From contig CBFHMJ010000003.1 in assembly GCA_965656875.1 (NCBI GenBank), positions 62,001 to 126,000 on the forward strand: a stretch of DNA of 64,000 nt, given 5' to 3'. The notes below the pieces were generated by a model, which saw only the letters and a program-made list of their open reading frames with translations, had not been told where the DNA came from and made no database searches. The translations under genes and the position numbers were made by a program. Below are positions 42,106-52,137 of the stretch, piece by piece (the stretch's first letter is position 1; each line of letters begins with the position of its first letter). This stretch comes from CBFHMJ01 sp965656875. Its GTDB lineage: Bacteria > Pseudomonadota > Gammaproteobacteria > Enterobacterales > Alteromonadaceae.

Positions 42106-43080
42106 ATGTCTGAATCACTCAGTTTGACCGCAACAGTTCCAGATAGTTGCATCGGTAAGCGACTGGACCAAACCGTCGCAGAACTATTTTCCGATTACTC
42201 AAGAAGTCGTTTAAAAGAGTGGATTGTTGCCGGAAAAGTGTTTGTTGATGGACAAGCATGGACAAAACCCAGAGAAAAAATGATGGGTGGTGAAACGGTC
42301 ACCATCGAAACTGTGTTAGAACAGGAAACTGAAGCACAGCCAGAAGATATACCATTAAATGTGGTCTATGAAGATGATGATATTCTGGTCATCAATAAAC
42401 CTGCCGGACTGGTGGTTCACCCGGGTGCAGGAAATTCCAACGGTACAGTGCTGAACGCATTATTGTATCGATATCCGACGATTTCACTGGTGCCGCGTGC
42501 AGGCATTGTTCACCGTCTTGATAAAGACACGACAGGGTTGATGGTAATTGCTAAAACGATTCCGGCTCAAACTCAGTTAGTGTCCGATCTCCAGGACCGC
42601 GAAATTACCCGTGAATATGAAGCGGTTTGTATTGGCACGATGACAGCGGGTGGTAAAGTTGAAAAGCCAATCGGTCGCCACTCAACAAAACGAACGTTAA
42701 TGTCAGTCAATGAGACGGGAAAAGAAGCCGTAACGCATTATCGTGTGGCTGAAAAATATCGTAATCACACCCGTTTACGTTTACGTCTGGAAACAGGTCG
42801 TACTCACCAGATTCGTGTTCACATGTCCCATATCGGCTACCCGCTGGTTGGTGATCAGCAGTATGGCGGTCGTCCAAGACCACCAAAAGGTGCTGACAGT
42901 GCATTGATCGAATCGCTCCGTAATTTTAAACGTCAGGCTCTTCACGCGACCATGCTGCGCTTATATCATCCAATCACCGGTGAATTGATGGAATGGCATG
43001 CGCCAACGCCAGACGATATGGTCGCGTTAAATGACATCCTGCGTGATGATATGGATAAGAACTACGAAGAAGAATATTAA
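42106..43080 (+). CDS. rluD: 23S rRNA pseudouridine synthase RluD
   Basis: RluD makes pseudouridines 1911, 1915 and 1917 in helix 69 of 23S rRNA. The 324-residue protein has an N-terminal S4 domain (about 16-75) and the catalytic domain with Asp139 in GIVHRLDKDTTGL, the same residue number as E. coli RluD. GRTHQIRVH is also present. pgeF follows 43 bp later, the conserved rluD-yfiH order. Confidence 0.97.
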   Translation: MSESLSLTATVPDSCIGKRLDQTVAELFSDYSRSRLKEWIVAGKVFVDGQAWTKPREKMMGGETVTIETVLEQETEAQPEDIPLNVVYEDDDILVINKPAGLVVHPGAGNSNGTVLNALLYRYPTISLVPRAGIVHRLDKDTTGLMVIAKTIPAQTQLVSDLQDREITREYEAVCIGTMTAGGKVEKPIGRHSTKRTLMSVNETGKEAVTHYRVAEKYRNHTRLRLRLETGRTHQIRVHMSHIGYPLVGDQQYGGRPRPPKGADSALIESLRNFKRQALHATMLRLYHPITGELMEWHAPTPDDMVALNDILRDDMDKNYEEEY

Positions 43081-43123
43081 AAACATTTTTCGATAAAGGA
43101 TTTGAGCAGTCAGTGATATCAAT

Positions 43124-43909
43124 ATGACAGTGAGCAATATCATACAACCCGACTGGTGTTTGAATACCGGTCGGGGCGCGAGTGATAACCCTGTAAGGGC
43201 ATTGTGTTCAACCCGGCAAGGTGGTCGTTCATCAGGTGCCTGGGACAGTAATAACCTGGCGCTGCATGTTGATGATAATGAGGTGGTTGTTTTGGGCAAT
43301 CGACGTCATTTTATTCAGGAACATCAGATACCTGAGCAAGTCCAATGGTTGAATCAGATTCATGGTACTAACGTCATTGAGGCATCTTCAGCGACGGTTG
43401 ATGCAGTGCCGAATGCTGATGCTTGCTGGACAACAGAAACCGATGTTGTGTGCTGTGTAATGACGGCTGACTGTTTACCGGTTTTATTTGCTGATGAGGC
43501 AGGTACAGTTGTCGCGGCAGCACACGCTGGCTGGCGGGGGCTGGCACACGGCGTTTTACAACAAACACTGGCAGCAATTCTACCTCATGCAAACGGGCAA
43601 ATTCATGCCTGGATTGGCCCCGCCATCAGTCAGCCTTATTTTCAGGTGGGTAATGATGTGAAAACAGTATTTACCGCACTGAATGCCGATTTATCACGAT
43701 TCTTTGCGCCTGATAAGTCAGTGTCTGACCCGGGCGAACCTAAATGGTTGTGTGATCTTCCCGCTATTGCTCAGTTTATTCTGTCTCGCGAAAGTATAAG
43801 TACTCATCAAAGCAAACGATGCAGTTTTGCAGAATCTTCCGACTTTTACTCTTATCGTCGTGATGGTCAGACTGGGCGAATGGCTAGCATGATCTGGCTT
43901 CCATCTTGA
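43124..43909 (+). CDS. pgeF: Multicopper-fold purine nucleoside phosphorylase / peptidoglycan editing factor PgeF (YfiH)
   Basis: A 261-residue DUF152/LACC1-family protein. The zinc-binding and active-site motifs are visible: QIHGTNVIE, VMTADCLPVLF and HAGWRGLAHG. Family members have been described as polyphenol oxidases, as purine nucleoside phosphorylases, and as a factor that prevents wrong amino acids entering peptidoglycan. It lies directly after rluD and is followed by the clpB promoter. Confidence 0.93.
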   Translation: MTVSNIIQPDWCLNTGRGASDNPVRALCSTRQGGRSSGAWDSNNLALHVDDNEVVVLGNRRHFIQEHQIPEQVQWLNQIHGTNVIEASSATVDAVPNADACWTTETDVVCCVMTADCLPVLFADEAGTVVAAAHAGWRGLAHGVLQQTLAAILPHANGQIHAWIGPAISQPYFQVGNDVKTVFTALNADLSRFFAPDKSVSDPGEPKWLCDLPAIAQFILSRESISTHQSKRCSFAESSDFYSYRRDGQTGRMASMIWLPS

Positions 43910-44016
43910 TTAAACTAACGCCAGAGCGTGTTGACCTTTACGGGCGAAATTTTGTATCAAATATTTGATTCCCGTCAAAAAGTTTTCTTCATTTTTAAAG
44001 AACTATTACCCTGTGA

Positions 44017-44043
44017 CTTGAATTATTAATAGTTAAACCCATT
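44017..44043 (+). promoter_or_regulatory. Sigma32 heat-shock promoter of clpB
   Basis: CTTGAA (44017-44022), a 15-bp spacer and CCCATT (44038-44043) closely match the sigma32 consensus. The transcript would have a leader of about 125 nt with two small hairpins (GAATGG/CCATTC and TGATGG/CCATCA). ClpB is a classical sigma32 target. Confidence 0.75.
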
Positions 44044-44178
44044 TATTAATTCAGAGAATGGTTATAGATTCACCATTCAGGTGATGGCCGAGCAAGTTCG
44101 GGGCCGTCCATCATCAGCAAGGCCGCAGAGCCTGCAATCAGAACAGCTATTTATTGAATGTTTTTTGGAGCATGCATT

Positions 44179-46770
44179 ATGCGATTAGACCGTTTAACCA
44201 ATAAATTTCAAATAGCCATTTCAGACGCTCAGTCTCTGGCACTCGGGCGTGATCATCAATATATCGAACCCGTTCATTTGATGTATTCGCTACTGACTCA
44301 GGATGGTGGCGGAACGAGGGCACTACTGGTTCATACTGGTATCAACGTCAATGAACTCCTGTCTAAACTATCTCAGGCACTGGAAAAAATCGCGAAAGTC
44401 GATGGCATCGGCGGCGATGTGCAGTTGTCGAGGGAGATGGTTGCCTTATTAAATCTTTGCGATAAATATGCCCAAAAACGTAAAGATAAATTTATCTCCA
44501 GCGAAATCTTTGTACTGGCTGCAACCGAAGATAAAAGTACGCTTGGCGACATTCTTCGGCTGGTGGGATTAACCGCCGACAAGGTAGAAAAAGCAATAGA
44601 CGAAGTTAGAGCCGGACAACAGGTTCTGGATCAGAATGCTGAGGATAACAGAGATTCATTGGAAAAATTTACCCAGGATTTAACGGCGAAAGCCGAGCAA
44701 GGCAAGTTGGACCCAGTGATTGGCCGCGATGGTGAAATCCGCCGCACAATCCAGGTATTGCAACGTCGAACTAAAAACAATCCGGTGCTAATTGGTGAAC
44801 CGGGCGTTGGTAAAACCGCTATTGTTGAAGGTTTAGCCCAGCGAATTATCAATGGTGAAGTACCGGAAGGATTAAAAAACAAACGCGTATTACTGCTTGA
44901 TATGGGCTCGCTGGTTGCTGGAGCCAAATACCGTGGTGAATTCGAAGAACGGCTTAAATCTGTCTTGAATGAATTGTCTCGTGAAGAAGGGCAGGTCATC
45001 CTGTTTATTGACGAGATACATACTATGGTTGGCGCAGGTAAAACCGATGGTGCGCTGGATGCCGGTAATATGCTCAAGCCCGCGCTTGCTCGCGGTGAAC
45101 TACACTGTGTCGGTGCAACTACGTTGGACGAATATCGTCAATACATTGAAAAAGACCCGGCACTGGAACGCCGCTTCCAGAAAGTTGTCGTGGATGAACC
45201 TAATGTAGAAGACACCATTGCTATTCTGCGTGGCTTGAAAGAGCGCTACGAAATACATCACTCCGTAGATATCACTGATCCAGCGATTGTCGCAGCGGCC
45301 ACGTTGTCTCACCGCTATATCAGTGACCGACAGCTACCGGATAAAGCCATCGATTTGATTGACGAAGCGGCATCGCATATTCGGATGCAGATTGATTCCA
45401 AGCCGGAAGAGTTAGACAGCCTTGAGCGCCGCATTATGCAGCTCAAACTGGAAGATAACTCACTGGAAGATGAAACCGATGAAGCCAGCATCAAGCGTCG
45501 GGATGTTATCCAGGAAAATATTCGTGAACTGGATATTAAATACAATGAACTGGATGAAATCTGGCAATCGGAAAAAGCCGCTGTCCAGGGAACACAGCAT
45601 ATTAAAGCTGAATTAGAGCAAGCGCGGATCGATCTGGATATTGCGCGGCGAGCCTCTGATTTGCAACGTATGTCTGAATTGCAATACGGGCGAATTCCAG
45701 AGCTGGTTAAGCGTCTCGATCTGGCAACGCAGGCCGAAATGCAGGATATGACGCTGTTGCGTAATAAAGTTACCGACAATGAGATTGCTGAAGTACTGTC
45801 TAAGTGGACGGGTATTCCAGTCAATAAAATGTTGGAAACCGAGCGAGACAAATTGCTGAAAATGGAAGACTGGTTGCACAAACGTGTTATCGGTCAACAT
45901 GAAGCTATCAGTTCAATTTCTAATGCCATTCGCCGTTCGAGAGCGGGATTGTCTGATCCAGATAAACCAATTGGCAGTTTCCTGTTTTTGGGGCCGACCG
46001 GTGTCGGTAAAACTGAATTGTCGAAAGCGTTAGCTGAGTTTATGTTTGATACGGATGAATCTATGGTCCGTATTGATATGTCAGAATTTATGGAAAAGCA
46101 TTCGGTGGCTCGTTTGATTGGCGCACCGCCGGGTTATATCGGCTATGAAGAAGGCGGCTATTTAACTGAAGCTGTACGTCGTAAACCGTACTCGGTGATC
46201 TTGCTGGATGAAGTTGAAAAAGCGCACACTGATGTATTCAATGTTTTACTTCAGGTATTGGATGATGGTCGTTTAACCGATGGTAAAGGTCGAACCGTCG
46301 ATTTCAAAAACTCGGTGATTATCATGACCTCAAATCTGGGGTCTGATCTGATTCAGGAAGGTTACTCAGACTTGTCATATGAAGACATTAAATCAACTGT
46401 GATGGGTGTTGTAGCTCAGAAATTCCGACCTGAATTCATTAACCGGGTTGATGATGCCGTGGTATTCCACCCACTGGCGGCCAGTGAAATTAAAGCGATT
46501 GCTGAGATTCAAATGGCTGGCTTGCGCAAACGTCTGTCAACACAGGACTTTGGCCTGGATGTTACAGACGCTGCATTGAGTAAACTGGCGGAAGCTGGCT
46601 TCGATCCGGTGTTTGGTGCAAGGCCATTGAAACGCTCTATTCAAACGAATCTGGAAAATCCAATTGCGCAAGGTGTGCTGGCAGGTAAATTGCCAAAAGG
46701 CGCGACGATTGTTGTGGACTGGGTTGATGGTGCATTTAGTTATCGTGCTACCAGACATAAGGACAGTTGA
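44179..46770 (+). CDS. clpB: ATP-dependent disaggregase ClpB
   Basis: The start ATG 44179 (863 residues) has GGAG 8 bases upstream; a start seven codons earlier is less likely. The order is N-domain repeats (about 1-150), NBD1 with Walker A GEPGVGKTAIVEGL, a coiled M-domain (about 410-530), NBD2 with Walker A GPTGVGKTELSKAL, and a C-terminal small domain. The M-domain marks ClpB rather than ClpA or ClpC. It rescues aggregated proteins with DnaK. A sigma32-type promoter precedes it. Confidence 0.98.
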   Translation: MRLDRLTNKFQIAISDAQSLALGRDHQYIEPVHLMYSLLTQDGGGTRALLVHTGINVNELLSKLSQALEKIAKVDGIGGDVQLSREMVALLNLCDKYAQKRKDKFISSEIFVLAATEDKSTLGDILRLVGLTADKVEKAIDEVRAGQQVLDQNAEDNRDSLEKFTQDLTAKAEQGKLDPVIGRDGEIRRTIQVLQRRTKNNPVLIGEPGVGKTAIVEGLAQRIINGEVPEGLKNKRVLLLDMGSLVAGAKYRGEFEERLKSVLNELSREEGQVILFIDEIHTMVGAGKTDGALDAGNMLKPALARGELHCVGATTLDEYRQYIEKDPALERRFQKVVVDEPNVEDTIAILRGLKERYEIHHSVDITDPAIVAAATLSHRYISDRQLPDKAIDLIDEAASHIRMQIDSKPEELDSLERRIMQLKLEDNSLEDETDEASIKRRDVIQENIRELDIKYNELDEIWQSEKAAVQGTQHIKAELEQARIDLDIARRASDLQRMSELQYGRIPELVKRLDLATQAEMQDMTLLRNKVTDNEIAEVLSKWTGIPVNKMLETERDKLLKMEDWLHKRVIGQHEAISSISNAIRRSRAGLSDPDKPIGSFLFLGPTGVGKTELSKALAEFMFDTDESMVRIDMSEFMEKHSVARLIGAPPGYIGYEEGGYLTEAVRRKPYSVILLDEVEKAHTDVFNVLLQVLDDGRLTDGKGRTVDFKNSVIIMTSNLGSDLIQEGYSDLSYEDIKSTVMGVVAQKFRPEFINRVDDAVVFHPLAASEIKAIAEIQMAGLRKRLSTQDFGLDVTDAALSKLAEAGFDPVFGARPLKRSIQTNLENPIAQGVLAGKLPKGATIVVDWVDGAFSYRATRHKDS

Positions 46771-46903
46771 TCGTTAATGGTGATGTTTGCAGGTGTTTGC
46801 TTCGGAATGCCTGCAACCTTGAGTTAAAGAACATTTCAGAACAAATCTTAAAACAATGTTAATCAATCAGTACGAGCTGGCTGATTAACATACCTGTTAA
46901 AAC

Positions 46904-46932
46904 CGCCTGTTGTTATGAAACGGGCGATTTTT
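46904..46932 (+). terminator. Terminator after clpB
   Basis: The 8-bp stem CGCCTGTT/AACGGGCG (one G-U pair) has a 7-base loop and is followed by ATTTTT. A second inverted repeat (TGTTAATCA/TGATTAACA) lies just upstream. Confidence 0.6.
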
Positions 46933-47030
46933 GACAATTTCACCACTGCAACCTAAGGTTTTCATGTGATTTCATGGCCCAGGTTGTGCTATCTTTCCGT
47001 CTCTTATCGAATTTCAGTAATTGTTACTCT

Positions 47031-47933
47031 ATGAAAGAACACAAAATAACGGCGACAGCTCGCCGTAAAGGGATTTATCTGCTTCCCAACCTGTTAACCA
47101 CAGGTGGCCTGTTTTCAGGTTTTTATGCCGTTGTAGCATCAATGAATGGGCTTTTTGAAACAGCCGCGGTAGCAATTTTCATCGCGATGATTTTTGATGC
47201 ACTGGATGGTCGTGTTGCTCGAATTACCAATACACAAAGTGAATTTGGTGCCGAGTATGACAGCATGGCTGACATCGTTTCTTTTGGTATTGCGCCAGCA
47301 CTGGTCGTTTATAACTGGGCGCTCAGTGGTTCCGGTAAATTTGGTTGGTTAGCTGCATTTATCTTTGTGGCTTGTGGGGCGCTTCGACTGGCGCGATTTA
47401 ATACACAAGTAGGGACTGCGGATAAGCGCTTCTTCCAGGGGCTTGCTATTCCTGCTGCCGCCGCAATAGTCGCTTCATTAGTCTGGTTCGCGAATGGTAA
47501 TGGTGTGAATGGTCAGGAATACGGCTATATCGTGGGTTCTTTTGTGACAATTATTGGACTCCTGATGGTGAGTAATTTCCGCTATAACTCGTTTAAAGAC
47601 GTCAACTGGCGCAGCAAAGTGTCGTTTGTTTCCGTGCTTATAACGATGTTAGTGATCGTTGTTGTTGCCGCAGAGCCAGCCGCTGTATTATTCGCTGTAT
47701 TTACGATTTACGCGATATCGGGTCCGGTTAATACTATTCGTTCGGTTAATAAATTAAAGCTTGAACACGTTGTTGGCGATGGTCACGATGACGATGCTGA
47801 TTTTGAAGAAAGCGACAAAGCTGACAAGAAAACGACCAGCGATAATTCCGCTACTTCAGAAGAAGACACTATTCAGCAAGCCGATAGCACCGAGACTGCT
47901 GAAAACGCACACAGTACTGAGAAAAAATCTTAA
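47031..47933 (+). CDS. pssA: CDP-diacylglycerol-serine O-phosphatidyltransferase (type II PssA)
   Basis: PssA makes phosphatidylserine, the precursor of phosphatidylethanolamine. From ATG 47031 the protein has 300 residues with about eight membrane helices. The CDP-alcohol phosphotransferase motif DG-x2-AR-x8-G-x3-D-x3-D is complete in DGRVARITNTQSEFGAEYDS and the following MAD. The hydrophobic N-terminal segment RRKGIYLLPNLLTTGGLFSG matches the integral-membrane type of Pseudomonas, not the peripheral E. coli type. A Ser/Glu/Asp/Thr-rich tail of about 55 residues follows the last helix and looks disordered. An in-frame ATG at 46974 would add 19 residues. No good ribosome site marks either start. 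Confidence 0.93.
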   Translation: MKEHKITATARRKGIYLLPNLLTTGGLFSGFYAVVASMNGLFETAAVAIFIAMIFDALDGRVARITNTQSEFGAEYDSMADIVSFGIAPALVVYNWALSGSGKFGWLAAFIFVACGALRLARFNTQVGTADKRFFQGLAIPAAAAIVASLVWFANGNGVNGQEYGYIVGSFVTIIGLLMVSNFRYNSFKDVNWRSKVSFVSVLITMLVIVVVAAEPAAVLFAVFTIYAISGPVNTIRSVNKLKLEHVVGDGHDDDADFEESDKADKKTTSDNSATSEEDTIQQADSTETAENAHSTEKKS

Positions 47934-47980
47934 TACTGACTCAGCTGTAAAAAAGAACTGGCAAAGTATTAGAAAAGAAT

Positions 47981-48012
47981 AAAAAAGCCGTTGCATGTAG
48001 CACGGCTTTTTT
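47981..48012. terminator. Bidirectional terminator between pssA and the Hpt gene
   Basis: The arms AAAAAAGCCGT and ACGGCTTTTTT have a 10-base loop, giving T-runs on both strands between convergent genes. Confidence 0.9.
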
Positions 48013-48029
48013 ATTTCTGGGGAAGAGAA

Positions 48030-48620
48030 CTAAGGCAACTGCTTTTCAATGTCGCACAAGTGACGGTGAGCGACATCGTATTCAAAATGAGATAACGCGT
48101 CTTTAAGTCCCGACAATGTGTTTTCGTCAATTTTGTCTGTTAATGCGTCGTGAAGCGACTTCATTTCTGCATCACTAATAAATTCCTGATTACACACCTT
48201 GGTCATCACACTATTAAAAATTTCCCTGATTGAAGAATCACAGACCGAAGTCGTGGCTTTTTTACCTGATGACGAGTCATTTAAAAAATGTTCCAGACAG
48301 TCAAATGCTTCAATGGTTGCTGCTTCCAGTTGCTTGAACTGATTGTCTGTCATCGGGTTGTTATCAAGTAAAGAATCGCAGAGTTCCTGGCAGCTCATGT
48401 GTAAGCTTTCCAGTCCCAGATTACTTGAAACGCCTTTCAGACGATGAAGTTGGAAATGTAGGTCATGAATGTTGTCTGGTGAGAGTTGACGAATTTCCTG
48501 AATAATATCCTTATTGTCATCCAGAAACTGGCGTAACAGTGTTTTCAGCAGCTCATCATTATTAAGCGTTTGCTGTCGGGCAAATTTAAGATTAAAAATA
48601 TCAGTTTGGTCCTGACTCAT
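48030..48620 (-). CDS. Orphan histidine phosphotransfer (Hpt) domain protein
   Basis: The 196-residue soluble protein has an Hpt domain (about 22-115). The phospho-acceptor is H59 in QLHRLKGVSSNLGLESL, with the usual LKG/SSNLG context. The remaining 80 residues are helical with no recognised motif. Hpt proteins relay phosphate between a hybrid kinase and a response regulator; no such partner is adjacent, so the pathway is unknown. It is convergent with pssA. Confidence 0.82.
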   Translation of the reverse strand: MSQDQTDIFNLKFARQQTLNNDELLKTLLRQFLDDNKDIIQEIRQLSPDNIHDLHFQLHRLKGVSSNLGLESLHMSCQELCDSLLDNNPMTDNQFKQLEAATIEAFDCLEHFLNDSSSGKKATTSVCDSSIREIFNSVMTKVCNQEFISDAEMKSLHDALTDKIDENTLSGLKDALSHFEYDVAHRHLCDIEKQLP

Positions 48621-48997
48621 GGCTAGGGATTCCGCAGGTTGTTAAAGCACCGTTACAATGAATAGGGCTGCTAACGATGAATGTGTTAACCGAATATGAC
48701 TTTATCGTTTCCTGAAACCATTTGTAACAAGTAGCGCTGGAATTCTGTGTTTTCTCAGGTAACGTTGGACACCGTTTTTCTTGTTATTGCCAACTCTCTG
48801 TTGTCTGAGAGTCTTATTCCATAAGTGTAAGACACTAATTGCCTAATCTCTAACTTTGGATGTCTCCATATTGCAAAATCTTTTGATGCGACTCAATAAT
48901 GTGGTGGTTCCCATGTTGTTTTGCTGTCATCACTCTTTAAGCTGGTCCGTAACAAGAAAAATACACGCTTAAATGGAAAACTCATAAAGGTCTGAAT
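48621..48997. other. Divergent intergenic region before the M16 peptidase gene
   Basis: 377 bp without an ORF of interest. It must contain promoters for the Hpt gene (minus) and the peptidase gene (plus), but I could not recognise them. Confidence 0.35.
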
Positions 48998-51880
48998 ATG
49001 AACAAGCATTTCAAACGACTTGCAATAAGCGCATCGGTACTGGTTGCGCTATCTGCCTGTAGCTATTTACCTGTTGAAACAGCGACTGTCGAACCCAAAC
49101 AGGCTGAGGTGAGCATTCCTTACGAAAAGTTTACCCTGGACAATGGATTAACCGTTGTACTACACGAAGACCATTCTGATCCTCTGGTACATGTCGATGT
49201 CACCTATCATGTCGGCTCGTCTCGTGAAGAACCCGGAAAATCAGGGTTTGCTCACTTTTTTGAACACATGATGTTTCAAGGCTCAGAGCATGTTCCGGAT
49301 GAAATGCATTTTCAGATTGTGAACCGGGCTGGTGGCAATATGAATGGCACCACTAATTCCGACCGGACAAATTACTATCAAACAGTTCCCGCTAACCAGC
49401 TGGAACGCATTTTATGGCTTGAAGCTGATCGTATGGGCTTTTTGCTTGATGCGGTGACGAAAGAAAAGTTTGAAGTACAACGGGAAACTGTTAAAAACGA
49501 ACGAAACCAGCGCTATGACAATCGTCCTTACGGGTTATTGTCTGAACGAGTAGGGGAAGTCTTATATCCGGTGGGGCATCCGTATAGCTGGCAAACCATA
49601 GGTTATGTTGAAGATTTAGATCGCGTTGAAGTTTCTGAGTTAAAACGTTTTTTTGATCGTTGGTACGGGCCAAATAACGCAACGATTACCATTGGCGGTC
49701 ACATCGACCCGGCAAAGACTAAAGCGCTGATTAAAAAGTATTTTGCTGACATTCCTGCTGGTAAGCTGGTTGAGCCAATGGCTAAAACACTCTTCACATT
49801 GCCTGAAACCCGTTATATCTCGATGGAAGACAAAGTCGCTTTTCCATTAATTCAGCTTAGTTTCCCAACAGTTTATGGTCAGCATGAAGATGAAGCACCG
49901 CTTGATGTGTTGGCTAAGATCATCGGACAAGGCCGCTCTTCTTTGTTCTATAAAAACCTTGTTAAGAATGGTATTGCGATGCAGGCATCTGCTTCTCATC
50001 CTTGTCGTGAGTTGAGTTGTACATTCAGTATTTACGGAGTGCCGGGACGAAATACCGATATGTCGCTGGCGTCGCTGGAAAAATCAATTCGTGATGCGAT
50101 GGCGGAGTTTGAACAGCGAGGTGTATTACAGTCTGATATCGATAAGATGATCAGTTTGTATGAAGCCGGTCAGGTTTATGGCCTTGAAAGTGTATCGGGT
50201 AAAGTTCGACAATTGGCCGCGGGCCAGGTATTTAATGATGATCCTAATGCGTTTGTGAAAGAAATTGAACGTTACTCATCGGTGACTAAAGACGATGTTA
50301 TGCGGGTCTATCGTAAATATATCAAAGATAAACATGCTGTCGTCATGAGCATTGTTCCCAATGGCAAGAAAACGCTGGTGGCTTCAACGAATGAATACAA
50401 CTATCAAGGTCGACAGCTTGATAAACTGATGCCAGAAAACCCAACGTCAGATGTGACGACGTTGCGTGAAACACCGGAAACGTTTGATCGATCCGTTATG
50501 CCGTCAGCACCAGCTAATGACGCGGTCTCTGTGCCAGAAGTATGGACCGCATCGCTAAAAAATGGCATCAAGATGTACGGTGCTGTCAATCAGGAAACAC
50601 CAACTACATCAATGTTGATTACTCTTGAGGGTGGACAACGCCTCGAAAGTGTTCAACAGGCGGGGCTGGCTGATTTAACGGCCAGTATGATGAATGAAAC
50701 CACCATCAACTATACGCTCAGCCAGATGGAAGAAAAGCTCGAAAAACTGGGCAGTTCTGTGAGTGTATCTGCTGGTCGCCATGGTTTTAATATTAGCGTA
50801 AGAGCGCTGACGAAAAACCTGGATGAAACCCTGGTTCTGATGATGGAAAAACTGGAACATCCAGCGTTTAAAGCAGAGGACTTTTCACGATTAAAAGCAC
50901 AAATCCTGCAAGGTATTGCCCATCAGCAAAAAGATCCGTCGTTTAAAGCCAGTCAGGCGATGCGTGATGTAATGTATGGCTGTGCTGCGGTCAGTGACAA
51001 ACAAGCTTGCAAAGATAAGGCGCATCGTTACTCACTACCTGGTGGTGGAACGATTGAAACGATAGACGCTATTTCGCTGGACGATGTAAAAGCGTTCTAT
51101 CAGCAATATATTACAGGGGCAAAAGCCCGAGTCATTATTGTTGGTGATCTAACGGCAGCTGATTATAAAGCCGTACTGAAGCCACTTGCTAACTGGCGTG
51201 TCACTGATTATGACATTCCGGATTTTCAACCAGTTACATCGCCAACCGCACCCACTATTTACTTTGTCGATCATCCTGGTGCTGCTCAGGCAAACGTGAG
51301 AATGGGCCATTCGGCATTAACTTATGATGCGTTCGGTGAATATTTTAGATCGCGTCTGGTTAACTACCCGCTGGGTGGGCATTTTGGTAGCAGACTGAAT
51401 TTAAATCTGCGTGAAGACAAAGGTTACACCTACGGTATTCAGTCCGGGTTCTATGCAGATGAATTCAATGGACAATATCGATTCAGCACCAGTATCAAAC
51501 CTGCGCATGTAGCAGACACCCTGAACGAATTCTGGCAAGAATTAACGACGTATCAGGCTAAAGGGCTAACGACTGAAGAATTACAAATGATTAAGCTCTC
51601 ATTTACTCAGGGCGAAGCGCTGGATTATGAAACGCCGGGTAAAAAGAATGGTTTTATCAATCGAATGGTCCGATTTGATTTGCCTGCTGATTTCGTGACG
51701 CGTCAAACCGCTATAATTAACGACATCACCGCTGATGAGTTACAAGCGTTGGCTAATGCCCAGTACAAGCTGAATGAAATGCAGATCGTTGTTGTTGGTG
51801 ATGCCGCTACGGTTAAACCACAGTTGGATTCATTTGTTAAACAACATAAAAACTTTAAACTGGTCGAATTACCGCAATAA
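48998..51880 (+). CDS. M16-family zinc peptidase lipoprotein
   Basis: A 960-residue precursor. A signal peptide ends in lipobox LSAC at C21. Two M16 halves follow (about 40-480 and 510-950). The first has the inverted zinc motif HxxEH (AHFFEHMMFQG) and the downstream Glu ligand (ETVKNERNQRYDN). The second half lacks HxxEH but keeps the late R/Y segment (NLREDKGYTYG), as in pitrilysin-type pairs where one half is catalytic. Probably an envelope-anchored oligopeptidase facing the periplasm. It is monocistronic. Confidence 0.92.
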   Translation: MNKHFKRLAISASVLVALSACSYLPVETATVEPKQAEVSIPYEKFTLDNGLTVVLHEDHSDPLVHVDVTYHVGSSREEPGKSGFAHFFEHMMFQGSEHVPDEMHFQIVNRAGGNMNGTTNSDRTNYYQTVPANQLERILWLEADRMGFLLDAVTKEKFEVQRETVKNERNQRYDNRPYGLLSERVGEVLYPVGHPYSWQTIGYVEDLDRVEVSELKRFFDRWYGPNNATITIGGHIDPAKTKALIKKYFADIPAGKLVEPMAKTLFTLPETRYISMEDKVAFPLIQLSFPTVYGQHEDEAPLDVLAKIIGQGRSSLFYKNLVKNGIAMQASASHPCRELSCTFSIYGVPGRNTDMSLASLEKSIRDAMAEFEQRGVLQSDIDKMISLYEAGQVYGLESVSGKVRQLAAGQVFNDDPNAFVKEIERYSSVTKDDVMRVYRKYIKDKHAVVMSIVPNGKKTLVASTNEYNYQGRQLDKLMPENPTSDVTTLRETPETFDRSVMPSAPANDAVSVPEVWTASLKNGIKMYGAVNQETPTTSMLITLEGGQRLESVQQAGLADLTASMMNETTINYTLSQMEEKLEKLGSSVSVSAGRHGFNISVRALTKNLDETLVLMMEKLEHPAFKAEDFSRLKAQILQGIAHQQKDPSFKASQAMRDVMYGCAAVSDKQACKDKAHRYSLPGGGTIETIDAISLDDVKAFYQQYITGAKARVIIVGDLTAADYKAVLKPLANWRVTDYDIPDFQPVTSPTAPTIYFVDHPGAAQANVRMGHSALTYDAFGEYFRSRLVNYPLGGHFGSRLNLNLREDKGYTYGIQSGFYADEFNGQYRFSTSIKPAHVADTLNEFWQELTTYQAKGLTTEELQMIKLSFTQGEALDYETPGKKNGFINRMVRFDLPADFVTRQTAIINDITADELQALANAQYKLNEMQIVVVGDAATVKPQLDSFVKQHKNFKLVELPQ

Positions 51881-51911
51881 TTTCTGCCAGTTAGACTGAA
51901 AACGGTTTTAT

Positions 51912-51941
51912 AATGCAGCGGTCAATGTTGGCTGCTGCATT
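51912..51941 (+). terminator. Inverted repeat after the M16 peptidase gene
   Basis: The 8-bp stem AATGCAGC/GCTGCATT has a 14-base loop that can pair further inside. It lies 31 bp past the stop. No T-run follows, so termination is possible but unproven. Confidence 0.4.
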
Positions 51942-52137
51942 CATACTTCATTCAACGAAGGAATAAGCTGTTTTGTCGTGTGTGTGAATGTAATACTGAT
52001 GCTTGCAGGTCAATTAAGGGTATTTAGTTGGTTAAATACCTTGAATATACAAAAGCTGGCCTTACATTTGGTAAAACCGTGCTCCAGTTTAAAAGAAGAT
52101 AATTAACCGGTCTTGTAGCCGGCTCCAGGACATTATT

